Made by a program: the position numbers and the translations under genes. The notes under the pieces are model-generated. The model had not been told where the DNA came from. It was given only the letters and a program-made list of their open reading frames with translations, and ran no database searches. Positions 23,433-34,907 of a stretch of 64,000 nucleotides of DNA are shown here, one piece after another (the stretch's first letter is position 1; the number at the start of each line of letters is the position of its first letter). The DNA comes from Verticillium longisporum (taxonomy: Eukaryota; Ascomycota; Sordariomycetes; Glomerellales; Plectosphaerellaceae), in the NCBI GenBank assembly GCA_019188255.1, contig JAETXT010000006.1, forward strand, positions 3,596,001-3,660,000. Direction: 5' to 3'.

Positions 23433-24301
23433 ATGGCCACCGACTACGAATTCGAAGGATGGATGGGCGAGGATGAGTCCTCTGCCGAGGGCAACATGGT
23501 CTGGCAGAAGTACGAGCCTAAGACCTGGGAGGAGACAGATGTCGACATTCGGATCACCCACTGCGGCATCTGTGGCTCCGACATGCACGTCCTTCGCTCT
23601 GAATGGGTAAGCCTACTCGACGTCTACGCCAACGCCAACACAGGGACTGAACACAGGGACTGCAGGGCTGACCCCGTTTTCGACCACATGCAGAGGCAAG
23701 CCCCCTACCCCGTGGTCGTGGGCCACGAAATCGTCGGCGTCGGCGGCCTCGGCCACTTTGCCGTGCTCTTCGCCAAGGCCCTCGGCGCCGACGACATTGT
23801 CGGCATCTCGCGCAGGGCCAGCAAGAAGCAGGAGGCCCTCGACCTCGGCTGCACGGATTACATTGCCACCGCCGACGACGAGGGCTGGGAGACCAAGAAC
23901 GCGCGCAGGCTGGATCTCATCATCTGCACCGTGTCGTCCGCCAAGGTTTGTCGCCCTGTGCTCGCTCAGAGCCGCTCTACCCGGAAGCCGACGAGTGCTG
24001 AACAAAGCCGCAGATGCCCTTTGCCGGATACATCGGTCTCCTCCGGCTGGACGGCACGCTTGTGCAGGTCGGTCTTCCCGAGGGCGAGCTGCCGTTTCGC
24101 CCTGGCGTCCTCACCGGGGCGCGACGCCGTATCGCCGGCTCCGGCATCGGCTCGCCCAGTGAGATCAGAGAGATGCTGCAGCTGGCTGTCGACAAGGACG
24201 TCAAGCCGTGGGTGGAGGAGCGGCCCATGTCCGATGCGAACCAGGCCCTTGTTGATTTCGAGGCCGGCAAGCCACGGTTCCGCTACGTTCTGACAAACTA
24301 G
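23433..24301 (+). CDS. ADH6-type alcohol dehydrogenase with internal deletion
   Basis: Zinc-type cinnamyl-alcohol-dehydrogenase-like protein (NADPH-dependent aldehyde reduction in intact members). Exons 23433-23606, 23694-23945 and 24014-24301 read in phase and give 237 residues against about 350 for the family. The first catalytic zinc ligand region is present (HCGICGSD). After YPVVVGHEIVG (about residue 73) the sequence jumps straight to GGLGHFAVLFAK of the nucleotide-binding domain. The roughly 110-120 residues that should lie between, including the four-Cys structural zinc lobe and the rest of the active-site wall, are absent. Repeated GTCGGC at the junction (about 23733-23745) suggests deletion by microhomology. 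The reading frame survives, but enzyme activity is unlikely. Confidence 0.8.
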
Positions 24302-25285
24302 TTCATATACTCTGCATGCGGAACACATGGGCACAGGCTTTAGCAGTGCCGGTATCTTGTAATAATACGAAAGACAATTGTACTTGGTTGTAGTGTCTTG
24401 CCTGCGGTGACGGGTTTCCGAAATCAAACGTCTCGGAGCTGATGGCTTTCGTTGCCAGGAAGACACTGCAACCTCCTGGAAATCCATGTGTCTTTTGAAT
24501 TCGAACTGACCTATAAAACAGGAGGGAACCATGTGCCGGTGGTTGACTTGGGCATCCTAGGAGGACATCAAATCGACATCTACAGCGTACGTCCAATTGT
24601 GTCTGGCCGTCTCTCTGTTAACCCTCTTCTAGCCCTTGCGGTTCAAAAACAATAGTGAACTTGAAGTCACAGGCTTGGTGTTTCTCGGCACGAACGGCTG
24701 CTCATTATAACTCTGTGAAGCCATCGAGCAGTACCATGATCAAGAGCACTTTGCCGCTGCCCCGCCTCCTACATCATAAAGCCTTTCGATTCCGTGCTGC
24801 AGCTTCACAGTATTTGCTGACATCGAACGCCCACGGTCGGCAACTCGACATCAAACGATCATGGAGCGACGTGAATTTCATCGAGCAATGCATCATGATC
24901 AGGAGGAATAGTAGCACCAAAAAACCAGTCGCCTCCTGTTGTACTGGTGGCGACGAGATCTTCTTTTCGCCAGTATTACAGAAGCCCAAGGCATACCACC
25001 TACGGGTCGACGACTCATGCGCATCTGATTTGCCTCACACTGCCAGTCGCCGCATGCCGCGCACATTGAGTTACACGATGGATCTCAGCAATGCAGTCAA
25101 GTGGATATCGCCAACCCACACCAGCAAAAGGCGTATTCACTGCGCCTTATCGCGGGAGATGCCGACATCGGTCTCCGCCGCCTGCGGTCTCAATTCTTGT
25201 CTTGAGCTTCACAACAGTCTCGGCCTAATACTCAATTACTCTGGTCAATCGGTTGAAGAGCCAGCGTTCACATGACTCTCTGAAG
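24302..25285. other. Intergenic region
   Basis: About 1 kb between the dehydrogenase and the second MFS gene. An ORF of 206 codons (24655-25275) has no recognisable family and an unconvincing composition, so it is not called. Confidence 0.4.
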
Positions 25286-26959
25286 ATGGCGCAACGCCAG
25301 GCATCAAATATACCGCCAAGCGGGCCACCGTTCTCCAAGGTCAGCATGGTGATCCCAGACGCAAGTCACAGCACAACTGACCGTCCCCAGCGCAAGAAGC
25401 TCTTCATCACAACAACGGCAATGTGGGTGACGTGGAACAGCAATCTCGGCTCCTCGCTCCCGTCCAACGCGGCAACCGCCATCCAGGTCGACCTCAGCAT
25501 CGCGCGCGGGCCGCTCGTCTGGCTCAACTCGCTCTACATGCTCGGCTACGCCGTCGGGCCCCTCCTCTTCGGGCCCCTGAGCGAGCACATTGGCCGGCGG
25601 CCCGTCATCCTGTACGCCTACGCCGGCTACATGCTCTGCACCATGGCGTGCGCCCTGAGCGCCCGCTTCGCCCTGCTGCTGGCCTTTCGCTTCCTGACCG
25701 GCTTCGTGGCCTCGGCCCCCAACGCCACCGTCGGCGGCCTGCTGGCCGACGCGCACCCGGCGCAGGCCGAGAGGGGCCGCGCCATGGCCTATTTCACCTG
25801 CGCCGCCGTCGCCGGCCCGCTGTTCGGCCCGCTCGTGTCCGGCTTCGCGCAGGGCCACTCGTGGCAGCTCGTCTTCTGGGTCGGCTTTGCCATTGCCGGC
25901 GTCGGCCTGCCGCTGCCGCTGCTGCTGCCCGAGACGTTTGCGCCCGTGCTCGAGAGGCGGAGGGCTCGCGCCGCGGGGGAGGCCGTTCCCGGGTCGTCGG
26001 AGAAGAGCCTCGCCGCCGAGCTGAGGATCGTGTTCACGCGGCCGGCTGTCATGATGGTCAGGGAGCCGATTGTGCTGTGGACGGCGCTGTACCTTGCTCT
26101 GGTGTATTCCATCCTCTATCTGTTCTTCCAGGCGTACCCTGTGATTTTCCAAGGTACGTGCCCCGGTTTTGGACGGTTCTGCCCTTTGGGGAGTGGCTTT
26201 GGGGAGTGGCTTCATCGCTCACGTCACATTCTCCCAGGCGTGTACGACTTGTCGCCGGGCATGATCGGCCTGGGCTACCTGCCGAGTACGTTGACCCAGC
26301 AGACAAGTCCTGACTGTCCACACGACATGCTGACGCGCCGCCGTAGTCCTCGCCGGTATCCTGCTGGCCCTCGCCGGCGTCTTCCTCTACGACGCCCAGC
26401 TCGCCAGATACCAAGCCAGAGGCTCCCGCTGGGCGTCCGACGAAACGCATCGCCGCCTGCCGCTGGCCTACATAGGCGGGCCCCTGTGCGTCTCTGATCC
26501 GCGTCCTCCCCCTTTTCTTGTCGGGCATGTCTGCCGAGCATCTGTCAAGCATTGCAAGCACCAAACCCGCTAACCCCCCACAACAGCGTCACCCTCGGCC
26601 TCTTCTGGCTCGGCTGGTCCTCCACCGGCACAATCCACCCCGCGCTGCCCCTGCTGTCCGGCCTCCCCTTCGGCGCGGGCTACATGCTCATCTTCGTGGC
26701 CATGGTGAACCACCTGTCGGACGCGTACCGCGACTTCTCGGCCTCGGCCCACTCGGCCGCCAGCACGACGCGGTCCCTGGCCGCCGCCTTCCTGCCCGTC
26801 GCCGCGGCGCCCATGTACGCCGCGCTCGGCGTGCCGTGGGCGTGCTCGCTGCTCGGCTTCGCGGCCCTGGCTCTCAGCGCTGTGCCGTTGATCTTTGTCC
26901 GCTTCGACGCGGCGATTCGCCGGCGGAGTCCGTTTTGTCGGGAGCTTGCGGGGGGGTGA
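25286..26959 (+). CDS. MFS transporter (DHA1, polyamine/drug exporter-like)
   Basis: Twelve-TM major facilitator protein of 475 residues. Exons 25286-26153, 26238-26285, 26347-26485 and 26587-26959 join in phase; exon 2 is only 48 nt. The MFS signature GPLSEHIGRRPV follows TM2, TM4-5 carries FRFLTGF and a conserved ATVGGLLAD, and a PET-like LLLPETFAP sits before the central loop, as in DHA1 polyamine and caffeine-resistance-type exporters. A cytoplasmic N-terminus of about 30 residues precedes TM1. The start at 25286 is the first ATG in frame. Substrate unknown. Confidence 0.88.
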
Positions 26960-27491
26960 TCGGTATGCTGTCGCGTGCTGCGTTGCTAGATAGAGCGGTG
27001 GACCATCTGCGGTTCAAATGCCCCGTGTTCCAAAAGGAAGCATATGAACCGTGTCACACTTTGACTGTTTTTTTCATGCGGCACATGTCGTCTGCTCTTC
27101 TCCGTGATTGCAAAGCTGGAGCTGCCAGCGCATGACAGCAGAGGACGTCCTCGACAAAGATGCCAGTGTAGACGGTGCGAGTTGGACAGGTGCTGTTGAC
27201 GACTGACAGGTGACCGTCTGCCACGGACAAACAGAAGATCCTCAACAGGTCTGACGACAGCGAGCACGGAACAAGACCTGCCCCGCGCCGAAAGGGATGG
27301 ACCCGGCTACAGGACACAATTTCCGACATCACTCGCTCGGCCGTAGCCGTGAGCCACCGACACAGTACAAAGGCTCCCAGATCGACAGGATCAATCCTTC
27401 TGGCAAGGACAGAAATCAACATGTCATACATCAGGCACCTATACAGTCTATGATACATCATGACGCCACCGCGTTCCCATGACTCCCCTGC
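26960..27491. other. Convergent 3' intergenic region
   Basis: Between the MFS gene (+) and the flavocytochrome gene (-). No gene recognised; presumably both terminators. Confidence 0.45.
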
Positions 27492-29061
27492 CTAGAGCTT
27501 CGAGGACTTGGGCGCCTTGGGCCTCTGCACCGGCGTCGCCAGCGGATCATAGACAGCCCCGGCCAGGTTGTCGCCCGGCGTGCCGTTGCCGTGGGCGTAC
27601 AGACTCCGAATGTCGATGAGGCTAGGGTTCAGCTGGTCGACGCTCGTGCACCCAATGAGACGCATGTTCATCTCCATCTCGTCGCGCAGCAGTTGCATGG
27701 CGCGGTCGACGCCCTCGAAGCCGTAGCCGGCCATGGCGTAGAGAAAGGGGCGGCCGATGCCGACGCCCTTGGCGCCGAGGCACAGGGCCTTGATCATGTC
27801 GGTGGCGCGACGGACGCCGCCGTCGATGAAGATTTCAATCCTGTTCTCGAGCCCTTGCTCGCGCAGCACGGCCATGGTCTCGGCGAGGACCTCGATGGCG
27901 CTGCGCGCAAAGTCGAGCTGGCGGCCGCCGTGGTTCGACAGCACGACGCCCTGGACGCCGGCCTCGATGGCGCGCAGCACGTCCTCGACGCGCTGCACAC
28001 CCTTGAGGATGATGGGCATCTTGGTGATGCTCTGGAACCAGGCAATGTCCTTCCACGACAGCGCAGGGTCCATAAAGGTCGAGATGGCGCGCGCGGCGCC
28101 CTGGCTCGTGTCGGTGGCCTGGCCGGACTGGACGTTGCTGCCGGGGTCGGTGAACTTGCTGCGCATGTCCTTCTCGCGGCGGCCGAGCTGCGGGGCGTCG
28201 ACGGTGATGAAGAGGCCCTTGCAGCCGCGCTTCTCGGCGTGCTCGACAATCTTGCGCGTGATGGCGCGGTCCTTGTTCACGTACAGCTGCAGGCACTGGA
28301 CCTGGTCGGCGGCGGCGGCGTCGAGCATCTCGTCAAAGGCGCACGAGGCGAGGGTCGGGATCATCTGGATGACCTTGTGCTTGGCGGCGGCCCTCGTCAG
28401 GACAACCTCGCCCTCGGGGTGGCCCAGCTTTCCGAGGGCCGTGGCCGTCACGTAAAAGGGCATGTCGACTTTGGTGCCGAGCATGGTCGTGGAGAAGTCG
28501 ACGTGTTCGACGTCGACGAGGATGCGTGGGCGGAACCAGATGCGGTGGAAGGCGGCGTGGTTCTCGCGCAGGGTCATCTCGTCGTCGGCGGCAGACGAGT
28601 AGTAGCCCCAGGCCGTCTTCTTCATGACACGGCGCGCGACAGCCTCAAAGTCCATGAGGTTGTAGCACTGCTCGAGCAGGGGACGCTGGTTGAAGCGCTC
28701 CTGGCGGGCCACCTCGTCGGGATCCTCCTCCTTGGTCTCGACGACGACAGAGGCCATGTCGACGGGGCCGAGGTGCTTGGACTTGTCGAGGTACTTGTCG
28801 AGGGTGTCGGGAGGGTGTATGGGCTCGTATTCTTCGGTGGCGTCCTTGCCTGCGTACTTCAGGATGATCTTCTGGCCGCCAGGGTGTTCTGGATGCATCG
28901 TCAATCTCAGGGCCGCTCATGTTGGTGCATGACGGGGACAGGCGCTTACCAGGCAGGAACTCGGTCACATCGTAGGCCTTGCCGTGCACAATGACCCAGC
29001 ACGACTTGGCATCATTGTGTTTGGCAATCTCGGCACCTGTGAGGCCCGACTTGAGAGTCAT
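27492..29061 (-). CDS. CYB2: Flavocytochrome b2-type L-lactate/2-hydroxyacid dehydrogenase
   Basis: Fusion of an N-terminal cytochrome b5 heme domain and a C-terminal FMN TIM barrel, 502 residues. Exons 29061-28950 and 28888-27492; intron 28889-28949 interrupts the heme motif FLPEHPGG, whose His is a heme ligand. The barrel has [29 protein letters not shown] and [10 protein letters not shown] with the catalytic His, and FIDGGVRR plus [10 protein letters not shown] for FMN phosphate. The protein aligns along its length with yeast Cyb2, but no mitochondrial presequence precedes the heme domain (it starts MTLKSGLTG). It may therefore be cytosolic or act on another 2-hydroxy acid; the symbol denotes family, not proven orthology. 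Confidence 0.9.
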
Positions 29062-29969
29062 TGTGGCGATGCGTGGTCGTCTGGCTATCTGGTCGTCACC
29101 GTCTCAGACAAAGCCAACTGTGCTTCCAACAGGGCCAAGACAGAACAATCACCAAGCAGAATGATGGCAATGGAAGAAAAAGTCGACAAGACGGAAAAGA
29201 CAACGCCCGGCAATTGAGTCTACCGATGAAGTAGCAACAGACTTTCCACAGGCCCGAGATGACGAAGAGGCAAAAAGATGGGCGAGAAAAAGATGGGATG
29301 ATGGGATGATGGGAAGAGAAACAGTCGGCATATGCAATGGATGGCGCAGGTGCAGGCGAGGCGCCGATGCTCCAGAATGCCGATTCCCGACGGGACATTT
29401 TGCGGTCGCCTGGGTCGCCTGGGTCGCCTGGGTCGCTGCTGCTTCCCCTTTGGAGGTGTGGAGACGGCTGATGACTTTCGCTCGCTCCCTATTAGACCGT
29501 CGTCCGCCGAGTGTACGCCTGGGAGGGTGCTAGTGCTAGTGGGGGGGCTCGGGTTAAAGGCGTGCGGGGTAACCCCTCCTGGCCGGTCTATCCCCGGTGT
29601 GGTCTGGGGTTTGGCGATTCACCGAGGTGTCGTCGGTATAGCCTGCCGTGTCGGTGTGACAGCTCATCCCCTGATGCCAGTCAGCCGCCAGCCAGCGAGC
29701 TCCGCTAAGTTCATCTGATGGAGGGTCACTTCAGCCAGCGCCGTTGAAGGGCATGCCACCCTTGCCGTCCCAGCTAGCTCCAGCTGGCTGGTCCAACACA
29801 CAAAGTCTAACGTGGTATTCAATATCAAACGTCATGGGTATAGTACAGCCGCCAAATATGCCCCAAGCGCCACCACCCAGCCAAACAACAACATCCTATC
29901 CGCTCATGTATATATAGCCCGTCAAAATGTGCTCAGATCAAACCGAGCCTTCCTCGACACAACCACGGC
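29062..29969. other. Intergenic region
   Basis: About 0.9 kb holding the CYB2-type promoter and the 3' end of the SH3 gene. No gene recognised. Confidence 0.45.
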
Positions 29970-30229
29970 CTAGTACAGTCCACGCGACGATCCCGCCAAG
30001 CTTGACGGCCGAAGCGATCCCTTGCGCATCGCCAGCCTCGCGAGCATCCCGGCGGAGCCCCTTCGGTCGCCAGCCCGCTCAGACTGCCCGAGCTCCCGCA
30101 CCGTGTTCGAATCGACAAAGATCTGCGGGAACAACCCCCACTGGCCCTTGTTGTTCTTGCCAGACCAGCACCAATGCTCTTCGGAGGACCCTGACAAGTA
30201 CATCAGCAACGATGCTCCGCAACGTAGTC

Positions 30230-30267
<38 letters not shown>

Positions 30268-32699
30268 AGCGGCAGCACTTACAGGTAATGTTGGTAATGA
30301 CCTCGCCCTTGTCGAAACGCAGCCAGTCAACGTCCTTGCCCTTCGGCGCAAACCGCCACTTGGCCACAGCCTCGACACCGCTCGCCGCTCCCATCCTCAC
30401 CTGCCTCCTCCCCGGCACCTCGGGGCTCAGCACGTCCACGGGCTCGCTCTTGGACTCGCCGTCGTGCCAGCCCATGGCCCACTCTCCCTCGTACTTGGCC
30501 GGGAACTCAATGCCCACAACCCGAGCCCCTTCTGCGAGCCCAAACGCCGGCGTGCGGTCCCCAAGCATCCGCATCCCGTACATCCTCTTGACCGTCGTCC
30601 GCGCCCGCCCCGTAGCCTGCGTCGCAATCTCGTCTTCCTGCCCCGCCAGCGGAGACCGCGACGGCGGCATCTTAAAGTGCAGATCGTAGTTGTTCCTCAG
30701 GGTAAACGGAACCTCCCCGCCGTCGACGACCGCGAGGCCCTTGACGTGAGGCAGCGGTCGCGCATGGCGCGCGAGATGTTCGAACAGGGCTCGTTGCGTG
30801 AAGAAGACCGTCGCGTCGCTCGGTTCCGTCGTGGCCTGGGCCTCGACACAGAAGACGCACCCATAGAGCGTCTCGTCGGCGCGCTTCGTGGCAATGTGGC
30901 TCTTTTGCAGGAACCGAATGCGATAGCCGATCCCCTGCGAGTTGTAGTTTGCCTCGTCTGCCAAATTTTTCTTAGTGCGGTGCTGTTTGTATGGGATTTC
31001 AAGTGACGTACCCTTGTTTTTGACGTCCTGCTCGACGTGCTGAAAGTCCGTCTCGTAAAAGCAATGGGAGCACCGCGCAATAATGTGCATCCCAGCGAAG
31101 CCCTGTAGTGGTCAGCCTCATGTGATTCCGTCTTGAGCGACATACGCACGGGCTTCTTCGTCTTCTTGATGCCGATGCCTCCTCGCATGACATCCTTGGC
31201 TCCCTCGCAGAATCCCTTGTACAGGTAAAACGAGCTCGAAAGTCCAATGCTGCAGTCCTGCTCCCGCGGCGGCGGGCTCGAGACGACGCCCACTTCTGTG
31301 GTCGCCGCATCCACCGGAATGAGTTCTGAATAATCACTCTGGTTCGTCGGTACGGCTTCAATGCCGTCGTGAATTCCAGGTGGGAAATTGGCCGGGATCG
31401 TCGGCGCACGCGCGAGGTTCTCCTCTGGCGCCTGTATCGACGTGATGGACGCGCGGTGATCCATCATGGCGGGCGATGTGGTGCCATCACGGCGGCCCTC
31501 CAAGACAGAGCTATGTAGAGACTCCTGAGAGCGCTGTCGCGAGGGGTGCGAGTGATCGGAAGAATGGTTGCTGGTGTGGGAGTAGCGGTGGTAGACGTGG
31601 CTCGGGAGAATGGTGGCGCTAACAAAGGGGGGTGCCTCGGCGTCTTCAACGGCAGTCTCTTCCGGAATGGTGCCCGTGAAGGAGCGAGCGCGACCTGAGA
31701 AGGAGGATCTCTCGGTGGCACATGTTGATTGCTCTGCTGTTGGGGCGGCAACGAGGTCGGGCGAGACGGTGAGGTGGCGGCGGTCGGTAGATTCTTGCAT
31801 CATGTGGTCGACGCCGATATCGAGCCGCCGGGGCGTGTGAAAGTAGGGTCTTCGGTCACAGTCGTTGTCGACAACAGCGGGGGAAGCGACAGGCGACATG
31901 TGTTCGACAGGAGAGTCAATGGCCGAGACGGGACGGCGGCGCTCAACAACGACGACAGGCGAAAACTCCTCGGCAGCTCCCGTGGCGATAGGGGGTGGCA
32001 TGCGTAGCTCCCAGGGGTTGGCGGCCGGCGGAGGCGGCGGTGGCACGGACGGCTCTTCGATCTTAGGCTCGGGGGTGGTTGGCGCCGGTAGTACTAGTTC
32101 GTCAGGCACAGGAGCCGGAACTGGTGCCAGGATAGGTTCGGGCTCCTCGACTGCCGCTGGCGTAGGCAGGCTGGGCTGGCGACCAGGCATCTGTGCCGTA
32201 TGTGTCGAAGCAGGAGACACAAGTTCAAGGGGGTCCTTGGCCGCGGGTTCGAGCCTCATGCGCATGAGTATCTCGCGAATGGCCAGACCAGCCTCCTTGC
32301 ACAAGGCCTGCAGCTCGATGAACTTTGAGCGGTCGTAGTCTGCGGCCGTAATGACATCGTCAAAGTCCCACAGTAATAGATCTAGGCGTGATCGGTAGCC
32401 TGCAATATCGTCTATCGGGCGCGGTGTCAGTCAGTCTCGGGGTCTACGCTCGCGGATGTGCCACGCAGATGGCTGGTCATACTGTTATCCTTCAGAGCAT
32501 CAATAAACGCAGCGCCGTGGTCGGCCAGCATTCGATCGCACAGGGGCTCAATCGCCTTGAGGATACGGTCCGCGCCCCGGCCCAGCCTCTGGCCCTCGGT
32601 GAGCATGTCCTTGTCATCGCCGGCATTCTGAACGGCTGTGGCGGCCTTGGCGACGATTTCCCGAAAGGGTGTCGCCACGAGGCCCGCGACGAGGTCCAT
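29970..32699 (-). CDS. SH3-domain protein with zinc-binding-like core
   Basis: Five exons (32699-32483, 32411-31150, 31102-31012, 30957-30283, 30190-29970) give 821 residues in continuous phase. The N-terminal 110 residues are helical (EIVAKAATAVQ, LKAIEPLCDRML). A long Pro/Ser-rich disordered stretch follows to about residue 420. A Cys/His-rich region (ARCSHC, then YGCVFC and FEHLARHARP) looks like a metal-binding module. The C-terminus has an SH3 domain (about residues 725-770): AKWRFAP, VDWLRFDKGE, WCWSG and GLFPQIFVD. Such proteins are conserved in filamentous ascomycetes but their role is unknown to me; an adaptor function is inferred. The start lies about 70 nt downstream of a 28-copy hexamer repeat. 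A (GA)n tract lies in the last intron. Confidence 0.8.
30233..30265. repeat. (GA)n microsatellite in an intron
   Basis: About 16 GA units inside the last intron (30191-30282) of the SH3 gene. On the transcript this is a (CU)n tract that could act as a long polypyrimidine tract before the acceptor. Confidence 0.9.
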
Positions 32700-32754
32700 C
32701 TGGTGGGATTCGACTCGGTCGGTGAGCTGTAGGCTGGCGGTTGGGGTCAGGAGG

Positions 32755-32758
<4 letters not shown>

Positions 32759-32789
<31 letters not shown>

Positions 32790-32940
32790 CGAGGGCGAGG
32801 GCGAGGGCGAGGGCGAGGGCGAGGGCGAGGGCGAGGGCGAGGGCGAGGGCGAGGGCGAGGGCGAGGGCGAGGGCGAGGGCGAGGGCGAGGGCGAGGGCGA
32901 GGGCGAGGGCGAGGGCGAGGGCGAGGGCGAGGGCGAGGGC
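32759..32940. repeat. GAGGGC hexamer microsatellite, 28 perfect copies
   Basis: Perfect GAGGGC units fill 32773-32940, preceded by GACGAG-type variants from 32759. The array lies 74 bases upstream of the ATG of the minus-strand SH3 gene, so it is in that gene's promoter or 5' leader, where it reads (GCCCTC)n. Confidence 0.97.
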
Positions 32941-33802
32941 GGGTGAGGCGAGGGTGAGCCAGAGAGAAAGGGGGAGGCTGCCTTGGGAGGGCAGCAATAT
33001 GGCCAAGCCAGGTGAGGTAGTAGGAAGAAATGATGAAAGCGGTGCGAGTTGCGGTCGTGTACGAGGTCCTACAGTCTATGTTGGTAGGGAAGAAGCGAGC
33101 AGGAACACAAGGTACGAGGTGAGAAGAAAGAGGCCGTCGACAGATTGGGACCGTCGAGCCGTTAGAAGAGCAACGGCGGCCAGCGCAGCAGCAGCGCCAG
33201 TCGACCGTGAGCTGCCAGGCAGCCTAGCCTGAGCTTCCAAGGTTGGCTGCTATGCGGCACCTTGGGTACGTACTACCTTGGGTACGTACTGGCAACAGAG
33301 CCGTCTGGTTCGGTCCTTGGGCTGTTCGGTTCCTGTTCGCGTCGGTGTCCTGCCTGGGCGCTGAGCGGCGGTCCTAGCTCGAGCTCTACCTGGGAGGGGC
33401 TCGCTCGGCTCCCCTATGGTTCAATGCAAGCTGTAAGCCTGCCCGGTCAAGGTAGGGCGGACAGAGAGAGATCGAGAGGAGGGTTGGGTCAAGGACTCGT
33501 GGCTGGTAGGAGGAGGGGTGGTGGGGAGGGGGCCAGACTAGGTAGGGAAGAATGGTGGCGGCCGTTACCGACGAGGCTACATGCTGGTATATGCGGGTGC
33601 TCGTGATCCTTCTGGCTGTTTGGCCCCATCTCAGCGAAAGCGGGAGCACAGCGTTCGGGTCCGAGGCAGGGGTGGGCGGTGGACGATGGATGATGGGCGG
33701 GCGATGATCAGCAGCTGAGCTGAGGTGGTACAAGGACGAAGGTGATGGTCTTGACAGTCAAGCGAGGTGCTGGCTTATTGTCTGGCGCAGGACTGCTTAG
33801 TC

Positions 33803-33912
33803 CTACCTGCCTACCTGCCTACCTGCCTCGGGAGGTACTTTACCTGCCTCTGTAGGTACGGTAGTCTGTAGGTACCTACCGTACCTACCTACCTAGGTAC
33901 CTATGTACCTTA
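33803..33912. repeat. ACCT/AGGT tetranucleotide palindrome tract
   Basis: Dense run of TACCTGCC, AGGTACCT and CCTACCTA elements, self-complementary and able to form hairpins. Smaller relatives occur near 9076, 22355, 34180, 44040, 53200 and 59860. Confidence 0.8.
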
Positions 33913-34907
33913 CCTTCCCAAGGTATTATGGAAGGTAAGGGAAGCACGCACCCAGCAAAGAGACTCAAAATAAGACACCCTGGCAGGCGGCCCTCCAGGG
34001 CTGCGGAACGTCAACCATGTGGGGTCTGACAGTGTCTCTCATCGTGCATCGAGGGGTAGGATCAAGGCGAGGCCAGCTAGGGGCAAAGGGGGCCTACTAC
34101 AAGCAGCAGGGTGGGTGGCATTTTGCCCTCCTATCTAAGGTGCCTTCGGTGGGCAGCCGCCACGGCACCCAAATGGGGTACTTACCTGCCTACCACCTAC
34201 CTACCTAGGTAGAGGTAGGTCCAGAGCAAGACGAACAATTGCGGCGCTCACTCGAGAGAGCCCCACTGACAGAGGGCGAGAGGGCGAGAGGACGGTCACG
34301 GTCTCAACCCTGCGCTGCCAATTGGCCCACGTCTCACGCCACAAACAACCACGGAACCGCCTTGGTGCCCGCTGTGCGCCGTGGTGCCGCTGTGGTGCCG
34401 CTGTGGTGCCGCTGTTCCAAGGGGCGCAGCGAACGCCTCCTTGTCGATTCCGTGTGCCCGAGCCCGTCTCCGCCATGCGCAGTCAAACTCCACGGCCTCG
34501 AGTCTGCCTCGTGCGGGTCACGAGCAGGACAGAATAACGGTAGGCAAGGAAAAGAAAAAGAAGACGAAAAAACCACAAAAACCCCACGGAAAATACCACG
34601 ACCAACAAGATCCTTTGGGGCTTTGCTCACGAAGTCTTTCTCCGCATCGTCATACATGCCGATTGGGGCGTCTGGTGTGAGTCCTACAGAAGATGGGTAG
34701 TCACTTGTACCAGATCAGAAAGCACACGACTTTATTTTCGTTTCCCGTCCAGGCTGCTCCGTTCCATTTCCCGCGCTACAAGAATAGAAACCAATGAATA
34801 ACCAACCAGAAGAAAACACTACGCATCACTTCAATGGGCGTCATTCGTGTCTCGTCATCCTCGACCTCGGCTTGCCAATGTCCCTTCCGTCTTGAAGAGG
34901 TTCGTGC

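Larger units (their letters stand above)
32700..34907. other. Intergenic region rich in simple repeats
   Basis: 2.2 kb between the starts of the SH3 gene and the 3' end of the scramblase gene. Holds the hexamer array, an ACCT/AGGT-rich tract (33803-33912), and a triplicated GTGCCGCTGTG motif near 34380. No gene recognised. Confidence 0.45.

Noticed and set aside
24655..25275. 206-codon ORF between the dehydrogenase and MFS genes
   Set aside because: No family, no conserved-looking segments, no codon bias comparable with neighbouring genes.
27591..28994. Long antisense ORF (467 codons) opposite the flavocytochrome gene
   Set aside because: GC-rich codon use removes stops on the opposite strand; the translation is Val/Leu/Asp/Gly-rich with no family features, whereas the minus strand encodes a full conserved enzyme.
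32638..32946. Glu-Gly repeat protein ORF
   Set aside because: Generated by the GAGGGC microsatellite, which is open in all frames; no independent coding evidence.
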